The notes under the pieces were generated by a model. That model searched no databases and was not told the origin of the DNA. It saw only the letters and a program-made list of their open reading frames with translations. The translations under genes were made by a program, and so were the position numbers. A stretch of 64,000 nt of DNA from Nitrosomonas sp. Nm33. Lineage in GTDB: Bacteria; Pseudomonadota; Gammaproteobacteria; Burkholderiales; Nitrosomonadaceae. Numbering within the stretch: position 1 is the stretch's first letter; each line of letters begins with the position of its first letter. Positions 31,871-41,634 of the stretch are shown in pieces. The DNA lies in assembly GCF_900107265.1 (NCBI RefSeq), contig NZ_FNPJ01000003.1, forward strand, positions 1 through 64,000, in the 5' to 3' direction.

Positions 31871-32466
31871 TCCGCATTAATTTACTTCCGCACCGTGAGT
31901 TTAAACGTAAGGCACGCCAGCAGCAGTTTGCCATACTGGCTGGAGTTGCGTGTGTTCTTGGAATACTGATTATCTGGGCAGGGCATGAGGCTATCTTAGG
32001 AAAGATTGAGTATCAGAATAGGCGTAATCAATACTTGCAGAGCCAGATTGCTATTCTCGATAAGCAAATTGCAGAAATCAAAAAAATCAAGCAGCAACTC
32101 CAGGAAGTGCTAGCGCGCAAAGAGGTAGTGGAGACATTACAAGTCAATCGTACTAATGTCGTTCATATATTAGATCAGCTGGCAAGACTAATGCCAGATG
32201 GGGTATATCTCAAGAGTCTCAAGCAAACTGATCAGCATATCCATCTTTCTGGCTATGCGCAATCAAATGCATGGGTATCTACCTTAATGCGAAATTTAGA
32301 CGCGTCACCCATATTTGAATCTCCTCTATTGATCGAGATCAAGGCAGTTAATGTCAATAATATGCGTATGAATGAATTTGATTTGAATGTGAGGCTCGCC
32401 GAGGTGTTGGCTGGCTTCGATAATGAACATACGCCGGCAAATATTTCCAATCAGTTAAGAAGGTAG
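31867..32466 (+). CDS. pilN: Type IV pilus assembly protein PilN
   Basis: 199 aa bitopic inner-membrane protein. It begins MIRINLLPHREFKRK, the conserved INLLPxR peptide that docks into PilM. A single transmembrane helix follows at about residues 22-42, then a periplasmic coiled coil and ferredoxin-like domain. The start overlaps the pilM stop by 4 bases, and pilO begins right after its stop, so translation is coupled. Confidence 0.94.
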   Translation: MIRINLLPHREFKRKARQQQFAILAGVACVLGILIIWAGHEAILGKIEYQNRRNQYLQSQIAILDKQIAEIKKIKQQLQEVLARKEVVETLQVNRTNVVHILDQLARLMPDGVYLKSLKQTDQHIHLSGYAQSNAWVSTLMRNLDASPIFESPLLIEIKAVNVNNMRMNEFDLNVRLAEVLAGFDNEHTPANISNQLRR

Positions 32467-33099
32467 ATGACGATGAATTTGTTGGAACAATTGCGACTAC
32501 TTGACCCCAATGATCCAGGTGGCTGGCCAGTAGCAATCAAGGCCGGTGCATTAACCAGCTTGCTGATAGCAATTGTCGTTATAGGTTATTTTCTGGATTG
32601 GCAGGAACAATCGGAAATTCTTGAAAGGGTTGAAGCAGAGGAAGTCACGCTCAAAGAAACTTACCTGATCAAAAAGAGGAACGCTGTTAATTTGGATATT
32701 ATGCGGCAGCAATTACAGGAGCTCGAGCAGACGCTAAGTATCATGCTGAAACAATTGCCCAATAAATCTGAAATAGACGCTTTGCTGGTAGATATTAATC
32801 GGGCTGGTTTGGGACGAGGATTGCAATTTGAATTATTTAAGCCCGCAGCTAGCGAAACGATCAAGGAAATTTATGCTGAATTACCCGTAACGGTACGTGT
32901 GATAGGCAATTATCACGATATTGGTGCTTTTGCAAGCGATGTTTCCCAATTACCACGTATTGTGACGTTAAATAATATCAATATTACTCCTGGGAAGGAG
33001 CAATATTTGGTATTAAACGCTGTCGCGAAGACCTTTCGCTATCTCGATGATGAAGAGCTTGCTAATCAGAAGAAGAGTAATAGTGCGGGGAATAAATGA
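32467..33099 (+). CDS. pilO: Type IV pilus assembly protein PilO
   Basis: 210 aa bitopic partner of PilN. A short cytoplasmic N-terminus with NDPGGWPVAIKAG precedes a transmembrane helix at about residues 25-45. A coiled coil (QQLQELEQTLSIMLKQLP) and a periplasmic domain with VTVRVIGNYHDIGAFASDVSQ follow, typical of PilO. An internal ATG two codons downstream is a possible start. It overlaps pilP by 4 bases. Confidence 0.94.
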   Translation: MTMNLLEQLRLLDPNDPGGWPVAIKAGALTSLLIAIVVIGYFLDWQEQSEILERVEAEEVTLKETYLIKKRNAVNLDIMRQQLQELEQTLSIMLKQLPNKSEIDALLVDINRAGLGRGLQFELFKPAASETIKEIYAELPVTVRVIGNYHDIGAFASDVSQLPRIVTLNNINITPGKEQYLVLNAVAKTFRYLDDEELANQKKSNSAGNK

Positions 33100-33617
33100 T
33101 TAAGCGGTTTTATTATTTATGGTGTGCGCTATTTGTTATGGTTTCTGGCTGCAGTGAAAGTAACTACAGTGATCTGGAGGAGTTTGTGAATAAATCGGGG
33201 GATGGGTTGCGTGGCAAGGTAGATCCATTACCTCAGATCAAGTCTTTTACTCAGTTCAATTATGAAGCATTTAACATTCGAGATCCTTTCAATGCTCAAA
33301 AAAATATTCAATCCAAGAAGCATGACACTCTTCAGCCTGATCTGAAACGGCATAAGGAAGCGTTGGAGAATTTTCCGCTGGAAAATCTGATAATGGTTGG
33401 AACATTGCAGCGAAACAAGCAAATTTTTGCATTAGTGAGAACGCCTGATAATACCGTGCATCGTGTCAAGGCTGGTAACTACTTGGGTCAGAATTTTGGA
33501 TTGATTACAGATATTTCTGAGACAGAAGTCAAACTAAAAGAAATCATACAAGACAGTGCCAATGATTGGGCCGAGCGTCTTAGTACTCTCGCATTGCAAG
33601 TGCAGGAGCAGAAATAA
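33096..33617 (+). CDS. pilP: Type IV pilus lipoprotein PilP
   Basis: 173 aa. A lipoprotein signal with lipobox VSGC predicts lipidation at C19. A linker and the beta-sandwich HR domain follow (LENLIMVGTLQRNKQIFALV, GNYLGQNFGLITDISETEV). PilP connects PilN/PilO in the inner membrane with the PilQ secretin. Its start overlaps the pilO stop (ATGA) and its stop overlaps the pilQ start (TAATG). Confidence 0.94.
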   Translation: MIKRFYYLWCALFVMVSGCSESNYSDLEEFVNKSGDGLRGKVDPLPQIKSFTQFNYEAFNIRDPFNAQKNIQSKKHDTLQPDLKRHKEALENFPLENLIMVGTLQRNKQIFALVRTPDNTVHRVKAGNYLGQNFGLITDISETEVKLKEIIQDSANDWAERLSTLALQVQEQK

Positions 33618-35746
33618 TGAAAATGACGATAGCGAGAGAATTTTTCTATAGGTGGCGATATGCATCCCAACTCATACTATTATTCATATTATTTCAGATT
33701 CCTATCGTCACGGCGGATAATTTGGCACGTGCGGGGTCAACGCAGCAGAACAGAATCAATGCAATTGATGTGGTTAGCAATCGAAGCAGACAAATCATGG
33801 TTAAAGTATCGCTTGATCAACTGCTTGATACTGCTCCTGTAGGCATTTCTTTAAATAATCCGGACAGGATTTATTTTGATTTTATCAATACTGTTAATGC
33901 GCTTGGTAAAAGAGTGCAGGAAGTAGGTGAAGGAGGTTTGGATAGCATTAACATTGTTCAAACTGAAAACCGTACCCGCATGGTGATGAACTTGTTAAAA
34001 CCTATGTCATATGAGACTAAAATTGTCGGAAATCACCTGCTTATTTCGCTAAATGGAGCCAATGCAAAAAAAGTTGCCAGCGCTTCTGTTCATTCTCCTG
34101 ACACCATGGATATTCAGGAGAAAAAGCTAGTTAGCCTGCAAGATATCGATTTCAAGCGTGGTCTGAATGGCGAAGGCCGTGTAGAAGTCGATCTATCCGC
34201 GCCAGGGGCAGGAATCGATGTTCGCCAACAGGGTAATCGGATCATGGTCGAATTCATCAAGGCTTATTTGCCCCCTCATTTAGCGCGGCGCTTGGATGTG
34301 GTGGATTTTGCCACACCTGTGCAAATCATAGAAACAATGCCAAAAGGCAATAGCGTCCAGATGGTCATAGAACCAAAAGGGCGGTGGGAGCATACTTCCT
34401 ATCATGCAGGTACTAGATTTATTCTAGATGTCAAACCGATCGTCGAAAGTGAAGATGTTCCTGCCCACAAGAAACTGGTCACGGGAGGGTATACTGGTGA
34501 GAAACTATCGCTTAATTTTCAGAATGTAGAAGTCCGCTCGGTTTTGCAGGTTCTGGCTGATTTTACTAATCTGAATATTATTGCCAGCGATTCAGTTAAA
34601 GGAAGTCTTACTTTGCGCCTGAAAGATGTTCCTTGGGACCAAGCTTTGGATATTGTACTTCAATCCCAGGAGCTCGATAAGCGTAGAGTGGGTAATGTTA
34701 TTTTTGTGGCCCCACGTGAGGAATTGGTCGCCAGGGAAAAAACCGAACTGGAGTCTCGTCAGCAAATTTCTGAATTAGAACCTTTGCATACTGAAACTTT
34801 CAAGTTAAATTATCGGACAGCCAGTTCAATTCCTCTCAAAGGAATTTTGAGTCAACGTGGAACTGTAGAAGTTGATGATATCAGTAATACTTTGACCGTT
34901 ACCGATATTCCTATCAGACTGGCAGAGGTCGCCAAACATGTTAGAAATCTTGATACCTCTGTGCGTCAAGTCATGATTGAGTCCCGTATCGTGGTTGCGA
35001 CGGATACATTTAGTCGCAATCTGGGTGCCCGATTTGGCGTACAAAGTGCTCATCAGATAGGAAACCGTAATCTGGGAATCTCTGGCAATCTGGATAATTC
35101 CAGCGCTCTTGCTGCTGGCGCTGCCCCGAGCGGTGGTCAGAATCTTAACGTCAATTTACCCGCTGCTGCGATTGCGGGTGCAGCCGGAGGGCCTGCTGCT
35201 TTAGCGCTCAGTTTAATCAAGATCAATGATGATTCGCTGATCAATTTGGAACTATCCGCGCTAGAATCAGACAGTAAAGGTAGAGTGATTGCCAGTCCAC
35301 GTCTAGTAACAGCTAATCGCGTAGAAGCGATCATTGAGCAGGGAACCGAAATACCTTTCCAGATTGTCAGCCAGCTCGGCAGGCCGCAGATTCAATTCAA
35401 AAAGGCTGTACTGGCTCTTAGGGTAACGCCACAGATTACTCCGGATGACAACATTATTATGAAACTGCAAGTCAATCAGGACACCCGTGGTCAAGATACG
35501 CCCGCTGGACCAGCGATTGATACCAAACAAATTACAACTGAAGTATTAATCGGGAATGGTGGAACGGTTGTAATTGGTGGGATTTTCGAGCGACAAGAAA
35601 ATATAGCTAATAACAAGGTGCCTTTGCTGGGTGATGTACCGATACTTGGTAATATCTTCAAGAATAATTCAAAACGGGATGATAAACGGGAGCTCCTGAT
35701 TTTTGTTACTCCCCGGATCTTGAATGAAAATTCAGGTATGCGCTAA
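33617..35746 (+). CDS. pilQ: Type IV pilus secretin PilQ
   Basis: 709 aa outer-membrane secretin forming the pilus gate, also used for DNA uptake in competent species. A signal segment (about residues 15-35, hydrophobic, ending VTADN) is followed by two AMIN domains. An STN/N0 domain follows (LSLNFQNVEVRSVLQVLADF), then an N1 region (TLTVTDIPIRLAEVAKHV), and the secretin core ending VPLLGDVPILGNIFKNNSKRDDKRELLIFVTPRIL. Full length. It is the last gene of the operon, ending 4 bases from the convergent trmL stop. Confidence 0.95.
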   Translation: MKMTIAREFFYRWRYASQLILLFILFQIPIVTADNLARAGSTQQNRINAIDVVSNRSRQIMVKVSLDQLLDTAPVGISLNNPDRIYFDFINTVNALGKRVQEVGEGGLDSINIVQTENRTRMVMNLLKPMSYETKIVGNHLLISLNGANAKKVASASVHSPDTMDIQEKKLVSLQDIDFKRGLNGEGRVEVDLSAPGAGIDVRQQGNRIMVEFIKAYLPPHLARRLDVVDFATPVQIIETMPKGNSVQMVIEPKGRWEHTSYHAGTRFILDVKPIVESEDVPAHKKLVTGGYTGEKLSLNFQNVEVRSVLQVLADFTNLNIIASDSVKGSLTLRLKDVPWDQALDIVLQSQELDKRRVGNVIFVAPREELVAREKTELESRQQISELEPLHTETFKLNYRTASSIPLKGILSQRGTVEVDDISNTLTVTDIPIRLAEVAKHVRNLDTSVRQVMIESRIVVATDTFSRNLGARFGVQSAHQIGNRNLGISGNLDNSSALAAGAAPSGGQNLNVNLPAAAIAGAAGGPAALALSLIKINDDSLINLELSALESDSKGRVIASPRLVTANRVEAIIEQGTEIPFQIVSQLGRPQIQFKKAVLALRVTPQITPDDNIIMKLQVNQDTRGQDTPAGPAIDTKQITTEVLIGNGGTVVIGGIFERQENIANNKVPLLGDVPILGNIFKNNSKRDDKRELLIFVTPRILNENSGMR

Positions 35747-35750
35747 AGGA

Positions 35751-36221
35751 TTAGAATTTCTTGTCCACGATAAACCCAAGTTGTCGCCAAGCCTCAAAGA
35801 CTACAATAGAAACTGCATTAGCAAGATTCAAGCTGCGACGGTCAGGCAGCATTGGAATATGGATACGTTGGGTATTCGAAAAACTCTCCAGAATCTCGAT
35901 CGGTAATCCGCGGCTTTCTGTACCAAACAGAAAAATATCTTGAGTGTGATATTTAACCTGATCATAGCGCTGTGTTCCTTTAGTGGACACAGCAAAAATA
36001 CGCCGCCCTGGCAAACTGTGAATACATTCTTCCCAATTTTTGTGTAGGACCACATTAGCAAATTCATGATAGTCCAGTCCGGCCCGGAGTAGTTGCTTGT
36101 CATTCAGGAGAAAACCTAACGGTTTGATCAGATGAAGTGTCGCTCCTGTATTTGCACAAAGTCGGATGATATTGCCGGTATTAGGAGGAATTTCAGGTTG
36201 ATAGAGAATAACATCAAGCAT
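35751..36221 (-). CDS. trmL: tRNA (cytidine/uridine-34-2'-O)-methyltransferase TrmL
   Basis: 156 aa SPOUT-class methyltransferase that modifies the wobble base of certain leucine tRNAs. It begins MLDVILYQPEIPPNTGNIIRL. The SAM-binding trefoil knot region has FLFGTESRGLP and HIPMLPDRRSLNLANAVSIVVFEAWRQL. The length is typical. It overlaps the end of comF by 8 bases, so the two are cotranscribed. Confidence 0.94.
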   Translation of the reverse strand: MLDVILYQPEIPPNTGNIIRLCANTGATLHLIKPLGFLLNDKQLLRAGLDYHEFANVVLHKNWEECIHSLPGRRIFAVSTKGTQRYDQVKYHTQDIFLFGTESRGLPIEILESFSNTQRIHIPMLPDRRSLNLANAVSIVVFEAWRQLGFIVDKKF

Positions 36222-36981
36222 AAGGCATATTCTGCAAAATAGTCTGATGCTCAGTTGTTTTGATTAAAGCGGTTGACGGAATCGCTCTGGTGATCACCCA
36301 TACACTTACCTCGATTGCTCCTTGTTTACGTACCACTTTTGCCAATTCATTCAATGTTGCACCGCTAGTCATGACATCATCCAGTAAGGCAACATGCTTA
36401 TGCGCGAAATTCGTTGTGCATTCAAATGCATTGCGCATGTTAGTTTGTCGCTTCTTCCAGGATAATTCAGTTTGAGAAAGTGTGTCTCTGGTACGTACAC
36501 AGGCATGAGGCAATAGTGGAATATTCATTTGCCTGGATATATGTCGACTTATTTCTAACGCTTGGTTAAAGCCTCTCTCTTGTAATCTAATCGGATGGAG
36601 CGGAACAGGGATGATGACATCGGGTGGAGGGCAATTATTCGTTTTTGCAATCAATAGATTGGCCAAGATGGGCGCCAGGGTCAGATTTTCTTGATATTTA
36701 AGTGAACGAATCATGGCATCGACGGGAAAAGCGTATTGTAATGCTGCGATCGTACGTGTCCATACTGGATGATTCTTCAGGCAATTACCGCAGACACGTG
36801 AATCTTTTGTTGGCAATAAGCACAAAGGGCAATGCTCAGAAGGTAATTGGGGTAAGTTATTATAACATGCGTGACATAGATCACTTTCGCAGGCTGCCAA
36901 GCATAAAAGGCAATTTGCTGGGAACAGAATTTGCATAAAATTTAATCGCCTGTTCAAAAATCTTGAAAGAAAATTTGACAA
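36214..36981 (-). CDS. comF: ComF family phosphoribosyltransferase-like protein
   Basis: 255 aa. The N-terminal zinc ribbon has CxxC pairs (CLLC, CHAC, CPLC, CGNC) within the first 80 residues. The C-terminal type I phosphoribosyltransferase fold has the PRPP loop VALLDDVMTSGAT, and PVPLHPIRLQERGFNQA is typical of ComF/GntX. The family is linked to DNA uptake in competent bacteria. The operon upstream of it encodes type IV pili, which is suggestive only. M16 at 36936 (MQILFPANCLLC) is an alternative start. Confidence 0.9.
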   Translation of the reverse strand: MSNFLSRFLNRRLNFMQILFPANCLLCLAACESDLCHACYNNLPQLPSEHCPLCLLPTKDSRVCGNCLKNHPVWTRTIAALQYAFPVDAMIRSLKYQENLTLAPILANLLIAKTNNCPPPDVIIPVPLHPIRLQERGFNQALEISRHISRQMNIPLLPHACVRTRDTLSQTELSWKKRQTNMRNAFECTTNFAHKHVALLDDVMTSGATLNELAKVVRKQGAIEVSVWVITRAIPSTALIKTTEHQTILQNMPYA

Positions 36982-37003
36982 TTGAGGTCTGATCCTTGAT
37001 GAT
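36975..37003 (+). promoter_or_regulatory. Candidate promoter for the bio operon
   Basis: TTGACA (36975-36980), a 17-base spacer and GATGAT (36998-37003) lie 46 bases before bioB. The -35 is perfect and the -10 matches at 4 of 6. An AT-rich TATTATAAAT lies about 15 bases further down as an alternative -10. No palindrome like the enteric BirA operator is seen. Confidence 0.35.
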
Positions 37004-37048
37004 TCCTGGCATCGTATTATAAATCGAGCAAAATTTTCTGACCTTATT

Positions 37049-38056
37049 ATGATTGAATCCAGTACAAAGTGTGTTTCAAGCGAGAAAAAGAAAACTATTG
37101 GTGATCAACAGGATCGTAGTCGTGTGGCGCAATGGAGTGTTCCACAAATCCAGGCCTTATTGGATTTGCCTTTTCCTGATTTGATTCATCAAGCGCAATC
37201 GATTCATCGGCAATACCATGACGCCAATGCAGTTCAATTATCTACCCTGATTTCTGTGAAAACAGGTGGCTGCCCGGAAGATTGTGGTTATTGTCCCCAG
37301 GCCGCGCGCTATCATACCGGTGTTGAGAATCAGGATATGTTGTCGCTGGATACCATTATGGCCGCTGCACAGACAGCCAAGGCGGAAGGAGCGACACGGT
37401 TTTGTATGGGAGCAGCCTGGCGTGGCCCCAAGCAACGAGATATTGACCGCATGACCGAAATCATAGAGGCCGTAAAGGATCTGGGACTTGAAACCTGTGC
37501 CACTTTAGGCATACTGAAACCAGGGCAGGCTGAGCAACTCAAACAGGCTGGTTTGGATTATTACAATCACAATCTGGATACGTCTCCAGAATTCTATGGA
37601 GAAGTCATTACCACACGTGACTACCAGGATCGCCTTGATACACTTGAAGAAGTGCGCAGGGCAGGCATTAATGTATGCTGTGGTGGTATTGTGGGTATGG
37701 GTGAATCCCGGCTTGCTCGCGCCGGATTGATTGCTCAGCTGGCAAATCTAGATCCTTACCCTGAATCAGTGCCGATCAATTATCTTGTGCAAGTTGAGGG
37801 CACACCGCTTTATGGTACGGAAGCACTTGATTCGTTCGAGTTTGTACGTACCATTGCAGCAGCCCGTATTACTATGCCGAAAGCGATGGTCAGATTGTCT
37901 GCGGGAAGACGGCAAATGGCAGAGACTATGCAAGCATTGTGTTTTCTTGCGGGAGCTAATTCCATTTTTTATGGAGACAAGCTGCTGACAACAGGTAATC
38001 CCGAAACAGACAGCGACAAAGCGCTATTTGAGAAATTGGGGTTACGCACCTTATAA
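37049..38056 (+). CDS. bioB: Biotin synthase
   Basis: 335 aa radical SAM enzyme that inserts sulfur into dethiobiotin. The radical SAM cluster motif is C75, C79, C82 ([10 protein letters not shown]). Other signatures are [36 protein letters not shown] and RLSAGRRQM. The first 35 or so residues are a poorly conserved lysine/serine-rich extension. It is the first gene of bioB-F-H-C-D and divergent from comF. Confidence 0.96.
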   Translation: MIESSTKCVSSEKKKTIGDQQDRSRVAQWSVPQIQALLDLPFPDLIHQAQSIHRQYHDANAVQLSTLISVKTGGCPEDCGYCPQAARYHTGVENQDMLSLDTIMAAAQTAKAEGATRFCMGAAWRGPKQRDIDRMTEIIEAVKDLGLETCATLGILKPGQAEQLKQAGLDYYNHNLDTSPEFYGEVITTRDYQDRLDTLEEVRRAGINVCCGGIVGMGESRLARAGLIAQLANLDPYPESVPINYLVQVEGTPLYGTEALDSFEFVRTIAAARITMPKAMVRLSAGRRQMAETMQALCFLAGANSIFYGDKLLTTGNPETDSDKALFEKLGLRTL

Positions 38057-38068
38057 CCGGAAACCGGA

Positions 38069-39235
38069 ATGCTAACAAATCTCTCAGCTAAACTGAGGGA
38101 GCGGGAAAACGCGGGGTTGTACCGTCGTCGACTAATGCTCGAAAGCCCTCAGACGATTCATCCTACGATTGAGGGAAAGCAGTATCTTGCTTTCTGTAGC
38201 AATGATTATCTAGGGCTTGCCAACCATCCGGCATTGATTGAAGCGGCTTGTGCGGGAGCACAACGATATGGCGTTGGATCAGGCGCTTCCCATCTGATCT
38301 GCGGCCATTCTTCGGCACATCACACGCTTGAGGAAGCATTGGCAAGCTTTGTAGGTTTACCCCAGGCATTATTATTTTCTACCGGCTATATGGCCAATAT
38401 GGCGGTGATAACGTCGTTGGTTGGTCGCGGGGATACCATTTTCGCCGATAAACTCAATCATGCTTCACTCAATGATGCAGCGCTGCTTTCTAAGGCAACC
38501 TTTACGCGTTATCCCCATCTTGACTTAGCCAGGTTGGAAAGGTATCTGGCTGAATCGGAAGCAAAATGTAAACTCGTAGTAACCGATGCAGTATTCAGTA
38601 TGGATGGCGATATCGCTCCTGTTGTTGAGCTATTGACGTTATGTGAGCAGTATGACGCCTGGTTGTTACTGGATGATGCGCATGGCTTCGGAGTACTCGG
38701 CAAAAACGGTAACGGCGTGCTGCATACGTTTGATAAATTTAATTTGCGCTCACCTCTCCTCGTTTACATGGCTACACTCGGTAAAGCAGCGGGTGTTTCC
38801 GGTGCTTTTGTGGCTGCTCAACCGGAAATAATAGAAACGCTCATCCAATTCGCGCGCACCTATGGTTATACCACTGCTACGCCTGCGTTATTGGCTCATA
38901 CTCTCATGACCAGTTTGTCATTGATCGAACTGGAAGCATGGCGACGCAAAAAATTAATAAAACTTATAACTCAATTGAAAACCGGGTTGCAATCATTGCG
39001 TTGGTCATTAATGCCTTCCATGACGCCCATTCAGCCATTAGTGGTAGGGCGCAGTGACGAAGTCATGCATTTAAGTGCAGCGTTACGTGACAGAGAAATC
39101 CTTGTGCCTGCAATCCGCCCACCTACTGTTCCGAAGGGAAAAGCTCGATTGCGGATTTCCTTATCGGCTGCACACTGTGAAGAGGATGTTGAGCAATTAA
39201 TCGAAGCTTTACATGATTTGGCAAAAATCATTTAA
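38069..39235 (+). CDS. bioF: 8-amino-7-oxononanoate synthase
   Basis: 388 aa PLP-dependent alpha-oxoamine synthase that joins pimeloyl-thioester with alanine. The Schiff-base lysine is K239 in ATLGKAAGVSGAF. FCSNDYLGLANHP, GSGASHLICGHSSAHHTLE and DDAHGFGVLGKNG are family motifs. Full length. It starts 12 bases after bioB. KBL (glycine C-acetyltransferase) is excluded mainly by the bio context. Confidence 0.95.
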   Translation: MLTNLSAKLRERENAGLYRRRLMLESPQTIHPTIEGKQYLAFCSNDYLGLANHPALIEAACAGAQRYGVGSGASHLICGHSSAHHTLEEALASFVGLPQALLFSTGYMANMAVITSLVGRGDTIFADKLNHASLNDAALLSKATFTRYPHLDLARLERYLAESEAKCKLVVTDAVFSMDGDIAPVVELLTLCEQYDAWLLLDDAHGFGVLGKNGNGVLHTFDKFNLRSPLLVYMATLGKAAGVSGAFVAAQPEIIETLIQFARTYGYTTATPALLAHTLMTSLSLIELEAWRRKKLIKLITQLKTGLQSLRWSLMPSMTPIQPLVVGRSDEVMHLSAALRDREILVPAIRPPTVPKGKARLRISLSAAHCEEDVEQLIEALHDLAKII

Positions 39236-39279
39236 CTGGAAACAAGCAAAACACTTAATATGAAAAATAGCAGTGTAAT

Positions 39280-40038
39280 ATGAATCGGTTGCATGTAGAA
39301 ATTTTAGGGAAGGGACCAGATCTCGTGATGTTGCACGGCTGGGCAATGCATAGTGGTATCTGGGACAGTGTCCGTGACCAGCTGGCGCTGCATTTCCGGC
39401 TGCATTTGGTCGATCTGCCAGGGCATGGCCAGAGTCCGGTATGGAAGTCGTATTCACTCGAAGAAATCGTGGCAAGTGTTGCGGAGATTTTGCCTGCGGA
39501 AAGTATCGTATGCGGCTGGTCACTCGGCGGGCAGGTAGCCATAAAGCTGGCTTTATCTATGCCGACGCAAGTGAGTCAACTTGTTCTGGTGGCGACCACA
39601 CCTTGTTTCGTCAAACGGAATGATTGGCAGTGGGGAATGGATCAATCTACGCTGCTGCTTTTTATGGAGAATCTGGAGCGCCATTATGCTCAGACTCTAA
39701 GCCGTTTTTTTACCCTGCAGGTAAATGGTGGTTGTGACATGACAAGCGTATTAGCACAAATACGCAACCATTTTTTTCAACATAAACAACCTGATGGTCA
39801 CGCGCTCAGAGCTGGTTTACAGATTTTGTTGACAACCGATTTACGTGAAAAATTAGCTGATGTTTCTCAACCTGTCTTGCTCTTGCATGGAGAAAATGAT
39901 GTGATCACGCATGTGGATGCAGCCAAATGGATGCACCAGCATTTGCCTCACGCAAAATTAATCGGCTTTCCACACTGTGGTCATGCCCCGTTTTTATCGC
40001 ATCCCAATCAGTTTGTAACCAGTCTGTATGATTTATGA
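39280..40038 (+). CDS. bioH: Pimeloyl-[acyl-carrier protein] methyl ester esterase
   Basis: 252 aa alpha/beta hydrolase that removes the methyl ester from pimeloyl-ACP methyl ester, ending the BioC-BioH route. The nucleophile elbow is GWSLGG, the catalytic Asp is in GENDVITH, and the His is in HCGHAPFLSHP. The oxyanion region is MLHGWAMHSGIWD. Its stop overlaps the bioC start by 11 bases. Sequence alone says only alpha/beta hydrolase; the context makes it BioH. Confidence 0.93.
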   Translation: MNRLHVEILGKGPDLVMLHGWAMHSGIWDSVRDQLALHFRLHLVDLPGHGQSPVWKSYSLEEIVASVAEILPAESIVCGWSLGGQVAIKLALSMPTQVSQLVLVATTPCFVKRNDWQWGMDQSTLLLFMENLERHYAQTLSRFFTLQVNGGCDMTSVLAQIRNHFFQHKQPDGHALRAGLQILLTTDLREKLADVSQPVLLLHGENDVITHVDAAKWMHQHLPHAKLIGFPHCGHAPFLSHPNQFVTSLYDL

Positions 40039-40918
40039 TCACATTTTAGATAAGCGTCAGTTGCGTCAAGCATTTGAACGAGCTGCAGTCAGCTATGATC
40101 AAGCGGCCGTTCTGCAGCGGGAAGTATGCGAGCGCATGTTATCACGCCTCGATTACATCAAACATACTCCTGATTGGATACTCGATATGGGCAGCGGTAC
40201 CGGCTATGGCAGCCGTAAGCTTATCGAGCGTTATCCACACAGTAAATTGGTGGCGGTGGATATCGCGCTTGCAATGCATCTCCAAGCGCGTCCTTCGCAT
40301 CCTTCGCTTCCTCGATGGCAGCAGTGGTTACCGCTGGTAAAACGCTCTATTACTCATTATGTGGGCGCGGATATCGAACAGCTTCCGCTGCGGGATGCTT
40401 GCATGGATATGATCTGGTCGAATCTGACCGTTCAGTGGTGTAATGATCTCAAGCAAACCTTTGCGGAAACACATCGTGTTCTGAAAAGCGGAGGACTGCT
40501 GATGTTTAGCACCTTTGGCCCAGATACCTTGAAAGAATTAAAGCAGGCTTTTAAAACGGTGGACAGTTACAGTCATATCAACCGATTTATGGATATGCAC
40601 GATATCGGCGATCTGCTGGTTTATAACGGTTTTGCCACACCCGTAATGGATATGGAATACATCACGCTCACTTACCATGAAGTCATGGATATCATGCGTG
40701 ACCTCAAAGCGATCGGTGCACACAATGTGACTTATGGCAGGCAGCGTGGCTTGACTGGAAAAGGAAGATGGCAACAGGTGATGAAGCATTACGAATCATT
40801 GCGTCAGGCAGGGAGGCTGCCTGCGACCTTCGAAGTAGTCTATGGTCATGCCTGGAAACCAGAACCACGACAAAATGTTCTTAAACCCGAAACCAGACAG
40901 AAGCTCGGTCTGGAATAA
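40028..40918 (+). CDS. bioC: Malonyl-[acyl-carrier protein] O-methyltransferase
   Basis: 296 aa SAM-dependent methyltransferase that disguises malonyl-ACP as its methyl ester to prime pimelate synthesis on the fatty acid machinery. The N-terminal RQAFERAAVSYDQAAVLQ is typical of BioC. SAM motif I is ILDMGSGTGYGS, followed by LPLRDACMDMIWSNLTVQW and GGLLMFSTFGPDTLKEL. The C-terminal tail has extra basic and proline residues. Overlap with bioH implies coupled translation. Confidence 0.94.
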   Translation: MIYDHILDKRQLRQAFERAAVSYDQAAVLQREVCERMLSRLDYIKHTPDWILDMGSGTGYGSRKLIERYPHSKLVAVDIALAMHLQARPSHPSLPRWQQWLPLVKRSITHYVGADIEQLPLRDACMDMIWSNLTVQWCNDLKQTFAETHRVLKSGGLLMFSTFGPDTLKELKQAFKTVDSYSHINRFMDMHDIGDLLVYNGFATPVMDMEYITLTYHEVMDIMRDLKAIGAHNVTYGRQRGLTGKGRWQQVMKHYESLRQAGRLPATFEVVYGHAWKPEPRQNVLKPETRQKLGLE

Positions 40919-40936
40919 ATTATCGTATTGAACGCT

Positions 40937-41599
40937 ATGCCAGTGGGTTACTTCGTGACCGGAACGGATACGGGTGTAGGTAAAACCCTCACAAGTTGCG
41001 CGTTGCTACACGCGTTTGCCATGGCTGGTAAATCGGCGATTGGCATGAAGCCAATTGCGGCAGGTTGCGAAAATGGTAAATGGATAGATGTGGAGCGCCT
41101 TGTTGAGGCCAGCAATGTACCAGCAGCGCGTGAATTGATTAACCCTTATGCGTTGGTACAGTCGATTGCACCGCATATCGCGGCCAGGCAAACTGGTATC
41201 GTTATTAATATAGCAACTGTTCAACGGGCTTTTAAAGCGTTGCAGGAAATGGCAGAAGTCGTCATTGTCGAAGGGGCAGGAGGATTTCTGGTGCCACTTG
41301 ATGATCGATACGATAGCAGCGATCTGGCGCGTACATTGGGATTGCCCGTGGTGCTGGTAGTAGGATTGCGGTTGGGTTGCCTCAACCATGCCTTATTGAC
41401 TGCCCGTGCTGTTCATGTAAGCGGCTTATCCCTGGCAGGCTGGGTAGCCAATCAGATTGATCCTCATATGGAGAACCAAGCCGAAAACATTCATACCTTG
41501 CAAGATCGCCTTAATTGTCCTTTGCTTGGCGTTTTGCCGTTTAGCGAAAAAATAGCGGCGAGAGAATACGCCAGCTTGCTCGATATCACGCACTTGTGA
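40937..41599 (+). CDS. bioD: Dethiobiotin synthetase
   Basis: 220 aa P-loop enzyme that closes the ureido ring of dethiobiotin from diaminopelargonate, CO2 and ATP. It begins GYFVTGTDTGVGKTLTS (Walker A), has KPIAAGCENG and VEGAGGFLVPLDD. The frame is open to a TTG at 40928, but the ATG at 40937 is nearer to the family N-terminus. It is the last gene of the operon. bioA (the aminotransferase supplying its substrate) is not in the window. Confidence 0.94.
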   Translation: MPVGYFVTGTDTGVGKTLTSCALLHAFAMAGKSAIGMKPIAAGCENGKWIDVERLVEASNVPAARELINPYALVQSIAPHIAARQTGIVINIATVQRAFKALQEMAEVVIVEGAGGFLVPLDDRYDSSDLARTLGLPVVLVVGLRLGCLNHALLTARAVHVSGLSLAGWVANQIDPHMENQAENIHTLQDRLNCPLLGVLPFSEKIAAREYASLLDITHL

Positions 41600-41634
41600 G
41601 GTTGTGAATAAATCTACTGCGCTCACCAATCACT

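Noticed and set aside
36982-37048. BirA operator in front of bioB
   Set aside because: No palindrome resembling TTGTAAACC with its inverse is present, although BirA here has a winged helix.
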